Below are positions 26,773 through 35,611 of a DNA stretch of 64,000 bases, piece by piece (positions within the stretch are counted from its first letter, which is position 1; the number at the start of each line of letters is the position of its first letter). The translations under genes were made by a program, and so were the position numbers. Source of the DNA: Massilia sp. R2A-15 (GTDB lineage Bacteria; Pseudomonadota; Gammaproteobacteria; Burkholderiales; Burkholderiaceae_D); assembly GCF_030704305.1 (NCBI RefSeq), contig NZ_CP131935.1, forward strand, positions 4,774,001 to 4,838,000, written 5' to 3'. A model generated the notes under the pieces. The model was not told the origin of the DNA. It saw only the letters and a program-made list of their open reading frames with translations, and did no database searches.

Positions 26773-28386
26773 ATGTACTCGATGACCCGACTCGCCGCAG
26801 CAATGCTGCTGGCATTTTCCAGCGTTGGCGCCTTCGCCGACGCTCCGGCAACCGCCCCCGCGCCAGCTGTCGTTCCAGCGTCCGCATTCAACCTCGAAGC
26901 CGACGTACTGCGTGCGATGAAGACCTTCGACGTGCCCGGCATGGCAATCGCCATCGTCAAGGACGGCAAGGTCATCGCCGCACAAGGCTTCGGCGTGCGC
27001 ACGCTCGGCCAGGCCGCGCCGGTCGATGGCAAGACCCTGTTCGAGATCGCCTCCAACTCCAAGGCCTTTACCGCCGTGGCGCTGTCCATGCTGGTCGACG
27101 AAGGCAAGCTCGCGTGGGATGATCCCGTGACGAAGCACCTGCCGGATTTCCAGATGTACGACGCCTACGTCACGCATGAAATGACGGTGCGCGACCTGCT
27201 CACGCACCGCAGCGGCCTTGGCCTGGGCGCCGGCGACCTGCTGTGGTGGCCGACGACGACCTTCACCTCCGACGAAATCATCGAGAAGCTGCGCTACATC
27301 CGTCCCGCCACCAGCTTTCGCAACAGCTACGCCTACGACAACCTGCTGTACATCGCCGCCGGCAAGATCATCGCCCAGAAGTCCGGCAAGTCATGGGGCG
27401 ACACGGTGCGCGAGAAAATCCTGACCCCGGTCGGCATGGCATCGACGACCACCAGCCTGGCGCAGAACGCCGGCAACGCCAACCAGGCGCACGCGCACTC
27501 GAAGGTCGACGACAAGATCACCGCGGTGAAGTCGATGCCGGTGCCGAACGGCGAGGGCGCCGTCGGCATCAACACCAACGCCGAAGACATCGCGCGCTGG
27601 ATGACGGTGCTGCTCGACGAAGGCAAGCTCGCAGGCACCGACAAGCGTCTGTACAGCCAGGCGCGCAGCCGTGAAATGTGGAGCGCGCAGACGCCGATGA
27701 AGATAGCCGAGCCGAAGCCGCAGCTGGCCGCCACGCGGCCGAACTTCGCCGCTTACGGCCTGGGCTTCCAGCTGAAGGACTACAAGGGCATGAAGATCGC
27801 GATGCACGGCGGCGCGCTGCAGGGCTTCTACTCGCAGGTCACGCTGGTGCCCGAAGCGAAGCTCGGCATCGCCATCCTCACCAACGCCGAGAGCAGCCCG
27901 GCGATGACGTCGCTGCAGTACCGCCTGTTGGATAACTACCTCGGCATTGCGCCGACCGACTGGATCGGCCGCTTTGGTGAAGTGACGCGCGAGGCGCACG
28001 AGAAGGAACTGGCGCGCGTGAAGGCAGCGGCCGGCAAGCGGGCAGGGAAGTCGCAGCCGTCGCTGGCGCTGGATGCCTACGACGGCGAATACCAGGACGC
28101 CTGGTACGGCAAGGTGACGATCAGGCCGGAAGGCGGCAAGCACGTGCTGAGCTTCTCGCGCACGCCGGATTTGACGGGAACGCTGGAGCACTTCCAGCAC
28201 GACACCTTCATCGTCCGCTGGAAGGAGCGCAACTTCAACGCCGATGCCTACGTCACGTTCTCGCTCAATCCGGACGGCAGCATCGAGCGCATGAAGATGG
28301 CGCCCGTATCGACCGAGACTGACTTCAGTTTCGACTTCGCCGACCTGACCTTCGTTCCGGTCAAGCCGCCCGCAAAAGAGAAGTAA
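26773..28386 (+). CDS. Secreted class C beta-lactamase-fold serine hydrolase with DUF3471 tail
   Basis: 537 residues; Sec signal peptide ends about residue 22 (GAFA). Catalytic motifs of the class C/DD-peptidase fold are present: SxxK as SNSK (94-97), YxN as YDN (188-190), and HGG at 345-347 in place of KTG, typical of esterase- or peptidase-like members rather than true beta-lactamases. The C-terminal beta-rich part (about 430-537) resembles DUF3471. GGAAAAC between the genes supplies a ribosome site. Pairing with an M1 aminopeptidase suggests peptide degradation, possibly of D-amino-acid or cell-wall peptides. Confidence 0.88.
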   Translation: MYSMTRLAAAMLLAFSSVGAFADAPATAPAPAVVPASAFNLEADVLRAMKTFDVPGMAIAIVKDGKVIAAQGFGVRTLGQAAPVDGKTLFEIASNSKAFTAVALSMLVDEGKLAWDDPVTKHLPDFQMYDAYVTHEMTVRDLLTHRSGLGLGAGDLLWWPTTTFTSDEIIEKLRYIRPATSFRNSYAYDNLLYIAAGKIIAQKSGKSWGDTVREKILTPVGMASTTTSLAQNAGNANQAHAHSKVDDKITAVKSMPVPNGEGAVGINTNAEDIARWMTVLLDEGKLAGTDKRLYSQARSREMWSAQTPMKIAEPKPQLAATRPNFAAYGLGFQLKDYKGMKIAMHGGALQGFYSQVTLVPEAKLGIAILTNAESSPAMTSLQYRLLDNYLGIAPTDWIGRFGEVTREAHEKELARVKAAAGKRAGKSQPSLALDAYDGEYQDAWYGKVTIRPEGGKHVLSFSRTPDLTGTLEHFQHDTFIVRWKERNFNADAYVTFSLNPDGSIERMKMAPVSTETDFSFDFADLTFVPVKPPAKEK

Positions 28387-28395
28387 GGCGCAAAT

Positions 28396-28422
28396 GGGGT
28401 CTGGTCCAGCGGACCTGACCCC
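28396..28422. repeat. 27-bp GGGGTC palindrome, copy 4
   Basis: Arms GGGGTCTGGTCC and GGACCTGACCCC around AGC, one arm mismatch, followed by CATCTTTC. It lies in the 64-base gap between two convergent stop codons, where a bidirectional terminator would be expected. Confidence 0.85.
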
Positions 28423-28450
28423 CATCTTTCGTTCGACGTCAGCGTGACTC

Positions 28451-29749
28451 CTACCTGGAGTGCTTCTTCGCCTCGTCGCGGATCGACGCGTCCAGCCGGT
28501 GCGCCGCCTGCTGCGGCGTGACCTTCCCGACCAGCACCTCCTGGATCAGCGGATGCAGCATGTCGATCGTATTCGCCGGCAGCATCGAGTAGTACGGGCT
28601 GCCCGTGACCGGCGCGGCGGCCGCGGCGTCGAGATACGCGACGATTTGCGGGTCGCCCGAAGGCACGCCCGGCGCCGCCTGGAACGGCGCGATGTTCTGG
28701 CGCTTGGCCTGCTGGATCGCGAAGCCCGGCCCGGTGATGAACTCGAGGAAGCGCGTCGCGGCTTCCTTCTTCGGCGTCTCGCACACCGCAAATCCCGTTT
28801 CGCTGCCGATGACCGGCACCGCCGCATGGCCAGCGTCATTCCACGGCGGCAGGAACACGCCCGTCTGGAAGCCTTTGCCATGCATTAGCAGCCCGGCCGC
28901 CCACGTGCCATGGAACGCCATCGCGGTCTTGCCGTTGACGAAAGCGGCGATGCCTTCGCCATGGCTGGACCGCATGAAATTGGGCTGCGCATAGCCGCGC
29001 TGCGGGATTGTCCGGATCTTGCGGAAGATGTCGGCGCCGGCCGGCGTGTCCAGGTTGAGCGTGCCGTCGGCGATGCGCGCCTTCCAGTCCGGCGTGCGCG
29101 CGGCCACATTGTTGGCGAAGCCGAAGCTGAAGGCCGCGTTGCCGATGATGTTGGGGAAGCCGCCGTTCCAGTAGATCGGCGTGAATCCGGCCTTCTTCAG
29201 ACGCGCGCAGACAGCGAGGAATTCGGCGAAATTGGTCGGCAGCTTCGTGATGCCGGCCTTCGCGAACATGTCCTTGTTGTAGTACATGAGGGTGGCGGCA
29301 ACCCCGCCGGAGATGCCGAAGCGCTTGCCGTCCTGCGTGATCCAGTCCGCCTTCAGGCTGGGCCGCATGCGGCGCCACGCCTCGGTGTGGCCGACGTCGG
29401 TCAGCACGCCATGCTCGGCCAGCGCCGCCGAATACGGGTTCGGATTGACCGACATCAGGTCCGGCAGCTTGTGCGAGGCGACCTTCGGCCTGATGTTCTC
29501 TTCGACCGAGTTCCCGGTCATGAACTGCACGTCCACCCGCACGTCGGGGTTCTGACGCATGAACTGCGCGGCCACCTCCTGCATCTGGTCCTGCCAGTCG
29601 GGCGCCCAGATCAAAGCGGTGATGGTGACCGGCGCGGGCGCCGCCGGCGCCGCGGCGGGCCGCTCCTCGTGATGGCAGCCGCCTAATGCCAGCAGGCCGG
29701 CCACAGCCAGCCACCTGCGGGCGCCCTTGATGAATCCTGCCTTGACCAC
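28451..29749 (-). CDS. Sugar-type ABC transporter substrate-binding lipoprotein (family 1)
   Basis: 432 residues. The GTG start at 29749 is supported by AGGA 7 bases upstream. The N-terminus has a lipobox LALGGC, so the mature protein is probably lipid-anchored at Cys25, followed by a Pro/Ala linker. The fold is that of extracellular solute-binding family 1: DWQDQMQEVAAQFMRQNPDV, LPDLMSVNPNPYSAAL, GVAATLMYYNKDMF, NGKTAMAFHGTWA. No MalF/MalG-type permease or MsmK ATPase is nearby, so it is an orphan receptor. Ligand unknown. Confidence 0.87.
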   Translation of the reverse strand: MVKAGFIKGARRWLAVAGLLALGGCHHEERPAAAPAAPAPVTITALIWAPDWQDQMQEVAAQFMRQNPDVRVDVQFMTGNSVEENIRPKVASHKLPDLMSVNPNPYSAALAEHGVLTDVGHTEAWRRMRPSLKADWITQDGKRFGISGGVAATLMYYNKDMFAKAGITKLPTNFAEFLAVCARLKKAGFTPIYWNGGFPNIIGNAAFSFGFANNVAARTPDWKARIADGTLNLDTPAGADIFRKIRTIPQRGYAQPNFMRSSHGEGIAAFVNGKTAMAFHGTWAAGLLMHGKGFQTGVFLPPWNDAGHAAVPVIGSETGFAVCETPKKEAATRFLEFITGPGFAIQQAKRQNIAPFQAAPGVPSGDPQIVAYLDAAAAAPVTGSPYYSMLPANTIDMLHPLIQEVLVGKVTPQQAAHRLDASIRDEAKKHSR

Positions 29750-29855
29750 AAAAAAATCCTTGTTGCGTGCACTTCAAAAAACTAGCTTGCCAGAATACCT
29801 GACACGAACCGGGCGGCGTTGTTACACGCCAGCCGCTCCGGTCCGGCGCCGCAGC

Positions 29856-30647
29856 TTAAGGCTTGACGAACTTGAGGGTCATCCGGTCGCTTTCGCCGAT
29901 CGCGATGTAGTCGGCGCGCTTGTCGTCCTTGTTGGCCAGTGTCGGCGGCAGCGCCCACACGCCTTTCGGATGATTCGCGTTGTCTTTCGGGTTCGCGTTG
30001 ATGTCGGACTTCGCCACCAGCTTGAAGCCGGCCGCTTCGACCGTCTTGATCACCCACGCCTCGTGCAGGTAGCCGGTGCTGGCCGTGGCGTCCTGCGTCA
30101 TCGATGCAGGCAGGCGGTGGTCCACCACGCCGAACACGCCGCCCGGTTTCAGCACCGTGTAGACGTTTTTCAGCGCTTCCTGCAGCTTGTCGTCGCCCAG
30201 CTCGACCCAGTTGTGCATGTTGCGGAAGGTGAGCACCATGTCGACGCTGTTGGCCGGCGCGATCGCATACTTCACCGGCGGCTCGAAGATCCCGATGCGC
30301 ACCTTGTCGTACACCGGGTTCGAATTGACCTTCTTCATGAACATCATGCCGTACCTGTTCTGCGGCTTGACCTCGTCGCCGGCTCCGATCAGCACACCAT
30401 GGTCGCGCAGGTACGGCGCCAGGATCTCGGTGTACCAACCGCCTTCGGGCGTCAGCTCCACCACCGTCATGGTCGGCTTGATGCCGAAGAACGACAGGGT
30501 CTCGTACGGATGGCGCGCGCCGTCGCGGGCCACGTTGGCCGGCAGGCGGGTGCTGCTTGCGATCGCGGTCTTGAGCGCGTCGTCGGCTGCCTGCGCGCCG
30601 CCGCACAGGCCCGCGGCCAGCATGGCGGCGAGGATCAATCGTTTCAT
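29856..30647 (-). CDS. Exported SAM-dependent methyltransferase homologue (COG4798 type)
   Basis: 263 residues. Start ATG 30647 begins a Sec signal peptide (MKRLILAAMLAAGLCGGAQA); the longer frame to 30818 has no ribosome site. A class I methyltransferase core follows: TVVELTPEGGWYTEILAPYL (motif I region), DMVLTFRNMHNW, and LKPGGVFGVVDH. An exported methyltransferase is odd because SAM is cytoplasmic, yet signal-peptide-bearing members of this family are common in proteobacteria. It is divergent from the sigma54-driven TldD operon, and the CGGACA cluster lies between them, but I saw no sigma54 promoter facing this gene. Confidence 0.82.
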   Translation of the reverse strand: MKRLILAAMLAAGLCGGAQAADDALKTAIASSTRLPANVARDGARHPYETLSFFGIKPTMTVVELTPEGGWYTEILAPYLRDHGVLIGAGDEVKPQNRYGMMFMKKVNSNPVYDKVRIGIFEPPVKYAIAPANSVDMVLTFRNMHNWVELGDDKLQEALKNVYTVLKPGGVFGVVDHRLPASMTQDATASTGYLHEAWVIKTVEAAGFKLVAKSDINANPKDNANHPKGVWALPPTLANKDDKRADYIAIGESDRMTLKFVKP

Positions 30648-30748
30648 GGTGTCTCCAGTGTTGTTGTTGGAAGTGGCCAGATCATCAACCAAGCCGCGGC
30701 CGCGGTCAAGCGCAGTCTCCGCCGCCCGAACATATATGTATGGCCGCC

Positions 30749-30796
30749 GTCCGCCGCGGACAGCCCCGGACACCGCCGGACACATTCGGCGGACAC
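30749..30796 (+). promoter_or_regulatory. CGGACA repeat cluster: putative enhancer (UAS) for a sigma54 activator
   Basis: Four direct CGGACA hexamers begin at 30757, 30767, 30777 and 30790, about one helical turn apart, and the first is also part of the palindrome GTCCGC-C-GCGGAC (30749-30761). They end 30 bases upstream of the -24 element. The same hexamer, same orientation relative to transcription, occurs upstream of the HlyD operon at 55438-55478. The likely ligand is the response regulator encoded at 49389-50723; this is inference from the shared architecture. Confidence 0.6.
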
Positions 30797-30808
30797 CCGC
30801 CGATTCAA

Positions 30809-30821
30809 AATCAATCACTTA
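30809..30821 (+). promoter_or_regulatory. IHF consensus site between enhancer and sigma54 promoter
   Basis: AATCAATCACTTA fits the IHF consensus WATCAANNNNTTR at every defined position. It sits between the CGGACA cluster and the -24 box, as expected for IHF bending that brings an activator to sigma54 polymerase. The distance from its end to TGGCAC is 5 bases, the same as at the HlyD operon. Confidence 0.65.
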
Positions 30822-30826
30822 GTCAA

Positions 30827-30842
30827 TGGCACAACAATTGCC
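30827..30842 (+). promoter_or_regulatory. Sigma54 (RpoN) promoter of the TldDE-MoxR operon
   Basis: TGGCACAACAATTGCC has TGGCAC and TTGC with the canonical 10 bases between the -24 GG and -12 GC. Transcription would begin near 30853, leaving a leader of about 110 bases before the ATG at 30962. Together with the IHF site and CGGACA cluster, this explains the gene-free stretch 30648-30961. Confidence 0.75.
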
Positions 30843-30961
30843 TATTCAAATTGTTTCGTAACTGTTATGGTTCCCCGAGTTTTTTCGCTGGACCCGATTC
30901 AGGTTGTGCCGACAGCTGCCAGAGAGCCGCTGCCCCCGTCATCGATTTGTCAGGAGATACC

Positions 30962-32599
30962 ATGGAACGACGTACTTTTCTCAACCTCAGCGGCCTGGCC
31001 ATGGGCAGCTTGCTGGTGCCGGTCTTCGGCAACGCCGTGGCGGCCGAAGAACTGCTCACCCCCCTTGCGGAAAAATACAAGAAGACCCTCGCCGACATCG
31101 CGCTCAACGCCGCCACGAAGGCAGGTGCCAGCTACTGCGACGTGCGCGTCGGCCGCTACCTGAATCAGTTCATCACTACGCGCGACCTGAACGTCGAAAA
31201 CGTCGTCAACACCGAATCGGCCGGCGTCGGCGTGCGCGTGCTGTGCAACGGCGCCTACGGCTTTGCCGCCACCTCCGACATGTCGCCCGACAGCGTCGCC
31301 GGCGCCGCGCGCCAGGCCGTCGCCATCGCGAAGGCCAACGCCAAACTGCAAGCGGAGCCGGTGCAGCTCGCGCCGGTCAAGGGCGTCGGCGAAGTCGCCT
31401 GGGCCACCCCGTTCAAGAAGGACTGGCGCGCGGTGCCGATCAAGGAAAAGGCCGACCTCCTGATCGCAGCGAACAAGGCCGGCATGGACGGCGGCGCCAG
31501 CTTCATGCGCTCGGTGATGTTCCAGGTGAACCAGCAGAAGTACTTCGCCTCCACCGACGGCTCCTACATCGATCAGGACATCCATCGCATCTGGGTACCG
31601 CTGACCGCCACCGCCGTCGACAAGTCCACCAACAAGTTCCGCTCGCGCCAGGGCCTGTCCTCGCCGGTCGGCATGGGCTACGAATACCTGGACGCGCGCG
31701 CCGCCGACAAGGTGCGGGCCGCGGGCGGCGTCGCCACCCTGTACAAAGGCTCCTACGACCTGATCGAGGACGCGCGCGCCGCTGGCCGCCAGGCCAAGGA
31801 GAAGCTGACCGCCAAGTCGGTCGCGCCGGGTAAATACGACCTGGTGCTCTCGCCCGAGCACCTGTGGCTGACGATCCACGAGTCGGTCGGCCACCCGACC
31901 GAACTCGATCGCGTGCTGGGTTACGAGGCCAACTACGCCGGCACCAGCTTCGCCACGCTGGACAAGTGGCAGTCGAAGAAATTCAAGTACGGCTCCGACA
32001 TGGTCAACATCATCGCCGACAAGACCATCCCCGGTTCGCTCGGCGCGGTCGGCTACGACGACGAAGGCGTCAAGTGCAAGCACTGGGACATCATCAAGGA
32101 CGGCGTGCTGGTGAACTACCAGGCCACGCGCGACCAGGCCCACATCATCGGCGAGAAGGAATCGCACGGCTGCTCGTACGCCGATTCGTGGAGCAGCGTG
32201 CAGTTCCAGCGCATGCCCAATATCTCGCTCGCGGCGGGAACGAAGAAGCTCACGCCGGATCAAATGATCAAGGACGTCAAGAAGGGCATCTACATCGTCG
32301 GCGACGGCTCGTTCTCGATCGACCAGCAGCGCTACAACTTCCAGTTCGGCGGCCAGCTGTTCTTCGAAATCGTCAACGGCAAGATCGGCGCCCAGCTCGA
32401 GGACGTGGCCTACCAGTCGAACACCCAGGAATTCTGGAACGCCTGCAGCGCCATTTGCGACGACAGCGACTGGCGCATGGGCGGCTCCTTCTTCGACGGC
32501 AAAGGACAGCCTGGCCAGGTGAGCACCGTGTCGCACGGCGCCAGCACGGCGCGCTTCAACGGCATCAACGTGATCAACACCGCTCGCAAGATCGGCTAA
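30962..32599 (+). CDS. TldD-like metalloprotease subunit with Tat signal, copy 1
   Basis: 545 residues; ATG 30962 follows CAGGAG. The N-terminus (ERRTFLNLSGLAMGSLLVPV) is a twin-arginine signal ending near AVAAEE, unlike the cytoplasmic E. coli TldD. The zinc motif HExxxH is intact as HESVGH (306-311). The C-terminal region with GEKESHGCSYADSW and the beta-rich end FNGINVINTARKIG matches the TldD/PmbA fold, though it is longer than E. coli TldD (481 aa). TldD with TldE forms a peptidase that unfolds and trims peptides such as microcin B17 precursor and CcdA. First gene of the sigma54 operon; the TldE-like partner follows after 14 bases. Confidence 0.88.
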   Translation: MERRTFLNLSGLAMGSLLVPVFGNAVAAEELLTPLAEKYKKTLADIALNAATKAGASYCDVRVGRYLNQFITTRDLNVENVVNTESAGVGVRVLCNGAYGFAATSDMSPDSVAGAARQAVAIAKANAKLQAEPVQLAPVKGVGEVAWATPFKKDWRAVPIKEKADLLIAANKAGMDGGASFMRSVMFQVNQQKYFASTDGSYIDQDIHRIWVPLTATAVDKSTNKFRSRQGLSSPVGMGYEYLDARAADKVRAAGGVATLYKGSYDLIEDARAAGRQAKEKLTAKSVAPGKYDLVLSPEHLWLTIHESVGHPTELDRVLGYEANYAGTSFATLDKWQSKKFKYGSDMVNIIADKTIPGSLGAVGYDDEGVKCKHWDIIKDGVLVNYQATRDQAHIIGEKESHGCSYADSWSSVQFQRMPNISLAAGTKKLTPDQMIKDVKKGIYIVGDGSFSIDQQRYNFQFGGQLFFEIVNGKIGAQLEDVAYQSNTQEFWNACSAICDDSDWRMGGSFFDGKGQPGQVSTVSHGASTARFNGINVINTARKIG

Positions 32600-32613
32600 C
32601 CCGGGGACCGCAC

Positions 32614-33951
32614 ATGAAGATTCTGACCCAGGACGAAACCCGCCGCATCACCGACCGCGTGATGGCCTTCACCAAGGCCGACGAATGCACCGTCACCATC
32701 AACGGCAACCGCACCGGCAATATCCGCTACGCTCGCAACAACGTCTCCACCGCAGGCCTGGTCGAGAACACCCAGCTGTCGGTGTCGGTCGCCTACGGTA
32801 AAAAGCAGGGCACCGCGACCATCAACGAATTCGACGACAAGTCGCTCGAAAAAGTCGTGCGGCGCGCCGAGGACCTGGCGCGCCTGGCGCCGGAGAACCC
32901 CGAGTTCATGCCGGCCGTGGCAAAGCAGGCCTTCAAGCCCAGCGCCACTTTCAACGCCAAGACCGCCGCCATCGATCCCGAGTTCCGCGCCCAGGCCGCG
33001 GCCTACAGCATCGAGGCGAGCCGCAAGAACAAGCTGGTGTGCGCCGGCTTCTTCACCGACACCACCTCGTTCGAGACCATCGCCAATTCTAATGGCGTGT
33101 TCGGCCACCAGCAGGCGACCTCGCTCGACTTCACCTGCACCGTGCGCACCGAAGACGGCCGCGGCTCCGGCTGGGTCAAGCGCTCGGCTGGCGATGTCGC
33201 GCTGTTCGACGCCCGCGAAGCATCGGACGTGGCCATCGAAAAGGCCCTGCGTTCGGTCGATGCCAGGGCGCTCGAGCCGGGCCGCTACACGGTCATCCTC
33301 GAGCCGGCCGCCACGTCCGACCTGATCGGTTTCATGCTGTCCGGCTTCGACGCGCGCCAGGCCGACGAAGGCCGCAGCTTCCTGTCCAAGAAGGGCGGCG
33401 GCAACCGCCTCGGCGAAAAGCTGTTCGACCAGCAGGTCAACATCTGGGCCGACCCGTGGGACAAGGACGTGCCGGTGCTCCCTTGGGATAACAACACCAT
33501 GCTGCCGCGCGAACGCATGGCGATGATCAAGGACGGCCGCGTCGCCTCGCTCGACTACTCGCCGTACTGGGCGAAGAAAATGGGCAAGCGCCCGGTCGGC
33601 TCGCCCGGCAACATGATCATGGCCGGCACCAGCAAGTCCACCGCGGATCTGATCGCCAACACCAAGAAGGGTGTGCTGGTGACGCGCACCTGGTATATCC
33701 GCCTGGTCGATCCGCAGTCGGTGCTTCTCACCGGCCTCACGCGCGACGGCACCTTCTACATCGAGAACGGCAAGATCAAGCACCCGATCAAGAACTTCCG
33801 CTTCAACGAAAGCCCGGTCACGATGCTCAACAACATCGAGGAGATCGGCAAGCCGCAGATCATCGCCGGCGACGAAGTGCAGTATTCGATGCTGATCCCG
33901 CCGATGAAAGTGCGCGACTTTAATTTCACGTCCCTGTCGGACGCTGTGTAA
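32614..33951 (+). CDS. TldE/PmbA-like partner subunit, copy 1
   Basis: 445 residues; ATG 32614 follows GGGGA. It has the TldE-type fold (NIRYARNNVSTAGL near the start; NFRFNESPVTMLNNIEEIG near the end) and no HExxxH, as expected for the non-catalytic partner. It has no signal peptide of its own, so if the complex works outside the cytoplasm it would have to be co-exported with the Tat-tagged TldD; otherwise the two act in different compartments. The next TldD copy begins 10 bases after the stop. Confidence 0.86.
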   Translation: MKILTQDETRRITDRVMAFTKADECTVTINGNRTGNIRYARNNVSTAGLVENTQLSVSVAYGKKQGTATINEFDDKSLEKVVRRAEDLARLAPENPEFMPAVAKQAFKPSATFNAKTAAIDPEFRAQAAAYSIEASRKNKLVCAGFFTDTTSFETIANSNGVFGHQQATSLDFTCTVRTEDGRGSGWVKRSAGDVALFDAREASDVAIEKALRSVDARALEPGRYTVILEPAATSDLIGFMLSGFDARQADEGRSFLSKKGGGNRLGEKLFDQQVNIWADPWDKDVPVLPWDNNTMLPRERMAMIKDGRVASLDYSPYWAKKMGKRPVGSPGNMIMAGTSKSTADLIANTKKGVLVTRTWYIRLVDPQSVLLTGLTRDGTFYIENGKIKHPIKNFRFNESPVTMLNNIEEIGKPQIIAGDEVQYSMLIPPMKVRDFNFTSLSDAV

Positions 33952-33961
33952 CGGAGAGTTT

Positions 33962-35599
33962 GTGGAACGACGTACCTTCCTCAGGATCGGCGGCGGCGCC
34001 GCCGGCGCCATGCTGGTGCCGGTGTTCGGCAACGCCATCGCCGCAGAAGAACTGCTCAACCCCGTCGCGCTGCCGTTCAAGAAGGCGCTGGCCGACGCCG
34101 GCCTGAACGCCGCCACCAAGGCCGGCGCCAGCTACTGCGACGTGCGCATCGGGCGCTACCTGAACCAGTTCATCACCACGCGCGACCTGAACGTCGAAAA
34201 TGTCGTCAACACCGAGTCTTACGGTGTCGGCGTGCGCGTCATCGCCAACGGCGCCTACGGCTTCGCCTCGACCAACGACGTGTCGCCGGACGGCGTGGCG
34301 GGCGCCGCGCGCCAGGCGGTGGCCATCGCCCGCGCCAACGCGAAGCTGCAAACGGAACCGCTGCAGATGGCGCCGGTGAAGGGCGTGGGAGAAGTCAGCT
34401 GGGCCACGCCGATGACGCGCGACTGGCGCACGGTCCCGGTCAAGGACAAGGCCGACATGCTGGTCGCCGCCAGCAAGGCCGGCCTGGACGCGGGCGCCAC
34501 CTTCATGACGGCCAACCTGTTCCAGGTCAACCAGCAGAAGTACTTCGCCTCCACCGACGGCTCCTACATCGACCAGGACATCCATCGCCTGTGGGCGCCG
34601 GTCACCGCCACCGCGGTCGACAAGGCCAACAACCGCTTCCGCACCTGCAACAGCATGGCCGCGCCAGTCGGCATGGGCTTCGAATATTTCGACGCGCGCG
34701 CCGCCGACAAGGTGCGGGCCGCCGGCGGCGTCGCCACGCTGTACACCCGCTCGACCGACCTGGCCGAGGATGCGCGTGCGGCGGGCCGCGGCGCGAAGAT
34801 GAAGCTCACCGCCAAATCGGTCGAACCGGGCAAGTACGACCTCGTGCTCAGTCCCGAACACCTGTTCCTGACCATCCACGAATCGGTCGGCCATCCGACG
34901 GAGCTCGATCGCGTGCTTGGTTACGAGGCCAACTACGCCGGCACCAGTTTCGCCACGCTGGACAAGTGGCAGACGAAGAAATTCAAGTTCGGCTCCGATC
35001 GCGTCAACTTCATCGCCGACAAGACCACGCCGGGATCGCTCGGCGCCGTCGCGTTTGACGACGAGGGCGTCAGGTGCAAGCGCTGGGACATCATCAGGGA
35101 CGGCGTGCTGGTCAACTACCAGGCCACGCGCGACCAGGCCCACGTGATCGGCGAGAAGGAATCGCACGGCTGCTCGTACGCCGATTCGTGGAACAGCGTG
35201 CAGTTCCAGCGCATGCCCAACGTCTCGCTGGCCGCCGGCAAGGACAAGCTCACGCCCGATGAAATGATCGCCGACGTCAAGAAGGGTATCTACATCCTCG
35301 GCCGCGGCTCCTACTCGATCGACCAGCAGCGCTACAACTTCCAGTTCGGCGGCCAGCTGTATTTCGAGATCAAAAACGGCAAGATCGTCGGCCCTCTGGA
35401 GGACGTCGCCTACCAGTCGAACACCCAGGAATTCTGGAACGCCTGCAGCGCCATCTGCGACCAGCGCGACTGGCGCATGGGCGGTTCCTTCTTCGACGGC
35501 AAAGGCCAGCCTAGCCAGGTCAGCGCGGTGTCGCATGGCTCCGCCACCACCCGCTTCAACGGCATCAACGTGATCAACACCGCTCGCAAGATCGGCTAA
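33962..35599 (+). CDS. TldD-like metalloprotease subunit with Tat signal, copy 2
   Basis: 545 residues, same length as copy 1 and alignable without gaps, most positions identical. It starts with GTG at 33962 (GGAGAG ribosome site) and has a twin-arginine signal beginning ERRTFLRIGGGAAG. HExxxH is intact as HESVGH at 306-311. Differences from copy 1 cluster in the signal region, the stretch around residues 165-230 and near NSMAAPVG, which may reflect distinct substrates. It arose by tandem duplication of a TldD-TldE pair. Confidence 0.87.
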   Translation: MERRTFLRIGGGAAGAMLVPVFGNAIAAEELLNPVALPFKKALADAGLNAATKAGASYCDVRIGRYLNQFITTRDLNVENVVNTESYGVGVRVIANGAYGFASTNDVSPDGVAGAARQAVAIARANAKLQTEPLQMAPVKGVGEVSWATPMTRDWRTVPVKDKADMLVAASKAGLDAGATFMTANLFQVNQQKYFASTDGSYIDQDIHRLWAPVTATAVDKANNRFRTCNSMAAPVGMGFEYFDARAADKVRAAGGVATLYTRSTDLAEDARAAGRGAKMKLTAKSVEPGKYDLVLSPEHLFLTIHESVGHPTELDRVLGYEANYAGTSFATLDKWQTKKFKFGSDRVNFIADKTTPGSLGAVAFDDEGVRCKRWDIIRDGVLVNYQATRDQAHVIGEKESHGCSYADSWNSVQFQRMPNVSLAAGKDKLTPDEMIADVKKGIYILGRGSYSIDQQRYNFQFGGQLYFEIKNGKIVGPLEDVAYQSNTQEFWNACSAICDQRDWRMGGSFFDGKGQPSQVSAVSHGSATTRFNGINVINTARKIG

Positions 35600-35611
35600 G
35601 GAGACTGCAGG

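Noticed and set aside
30749..30796. CGGACA direct repeats as a CRISPR-like or satellite array
   Set aside because: Units are only six bases with 4-7 base gaps; their position upstream of IHF and sigma54 sites fits an enhancer.
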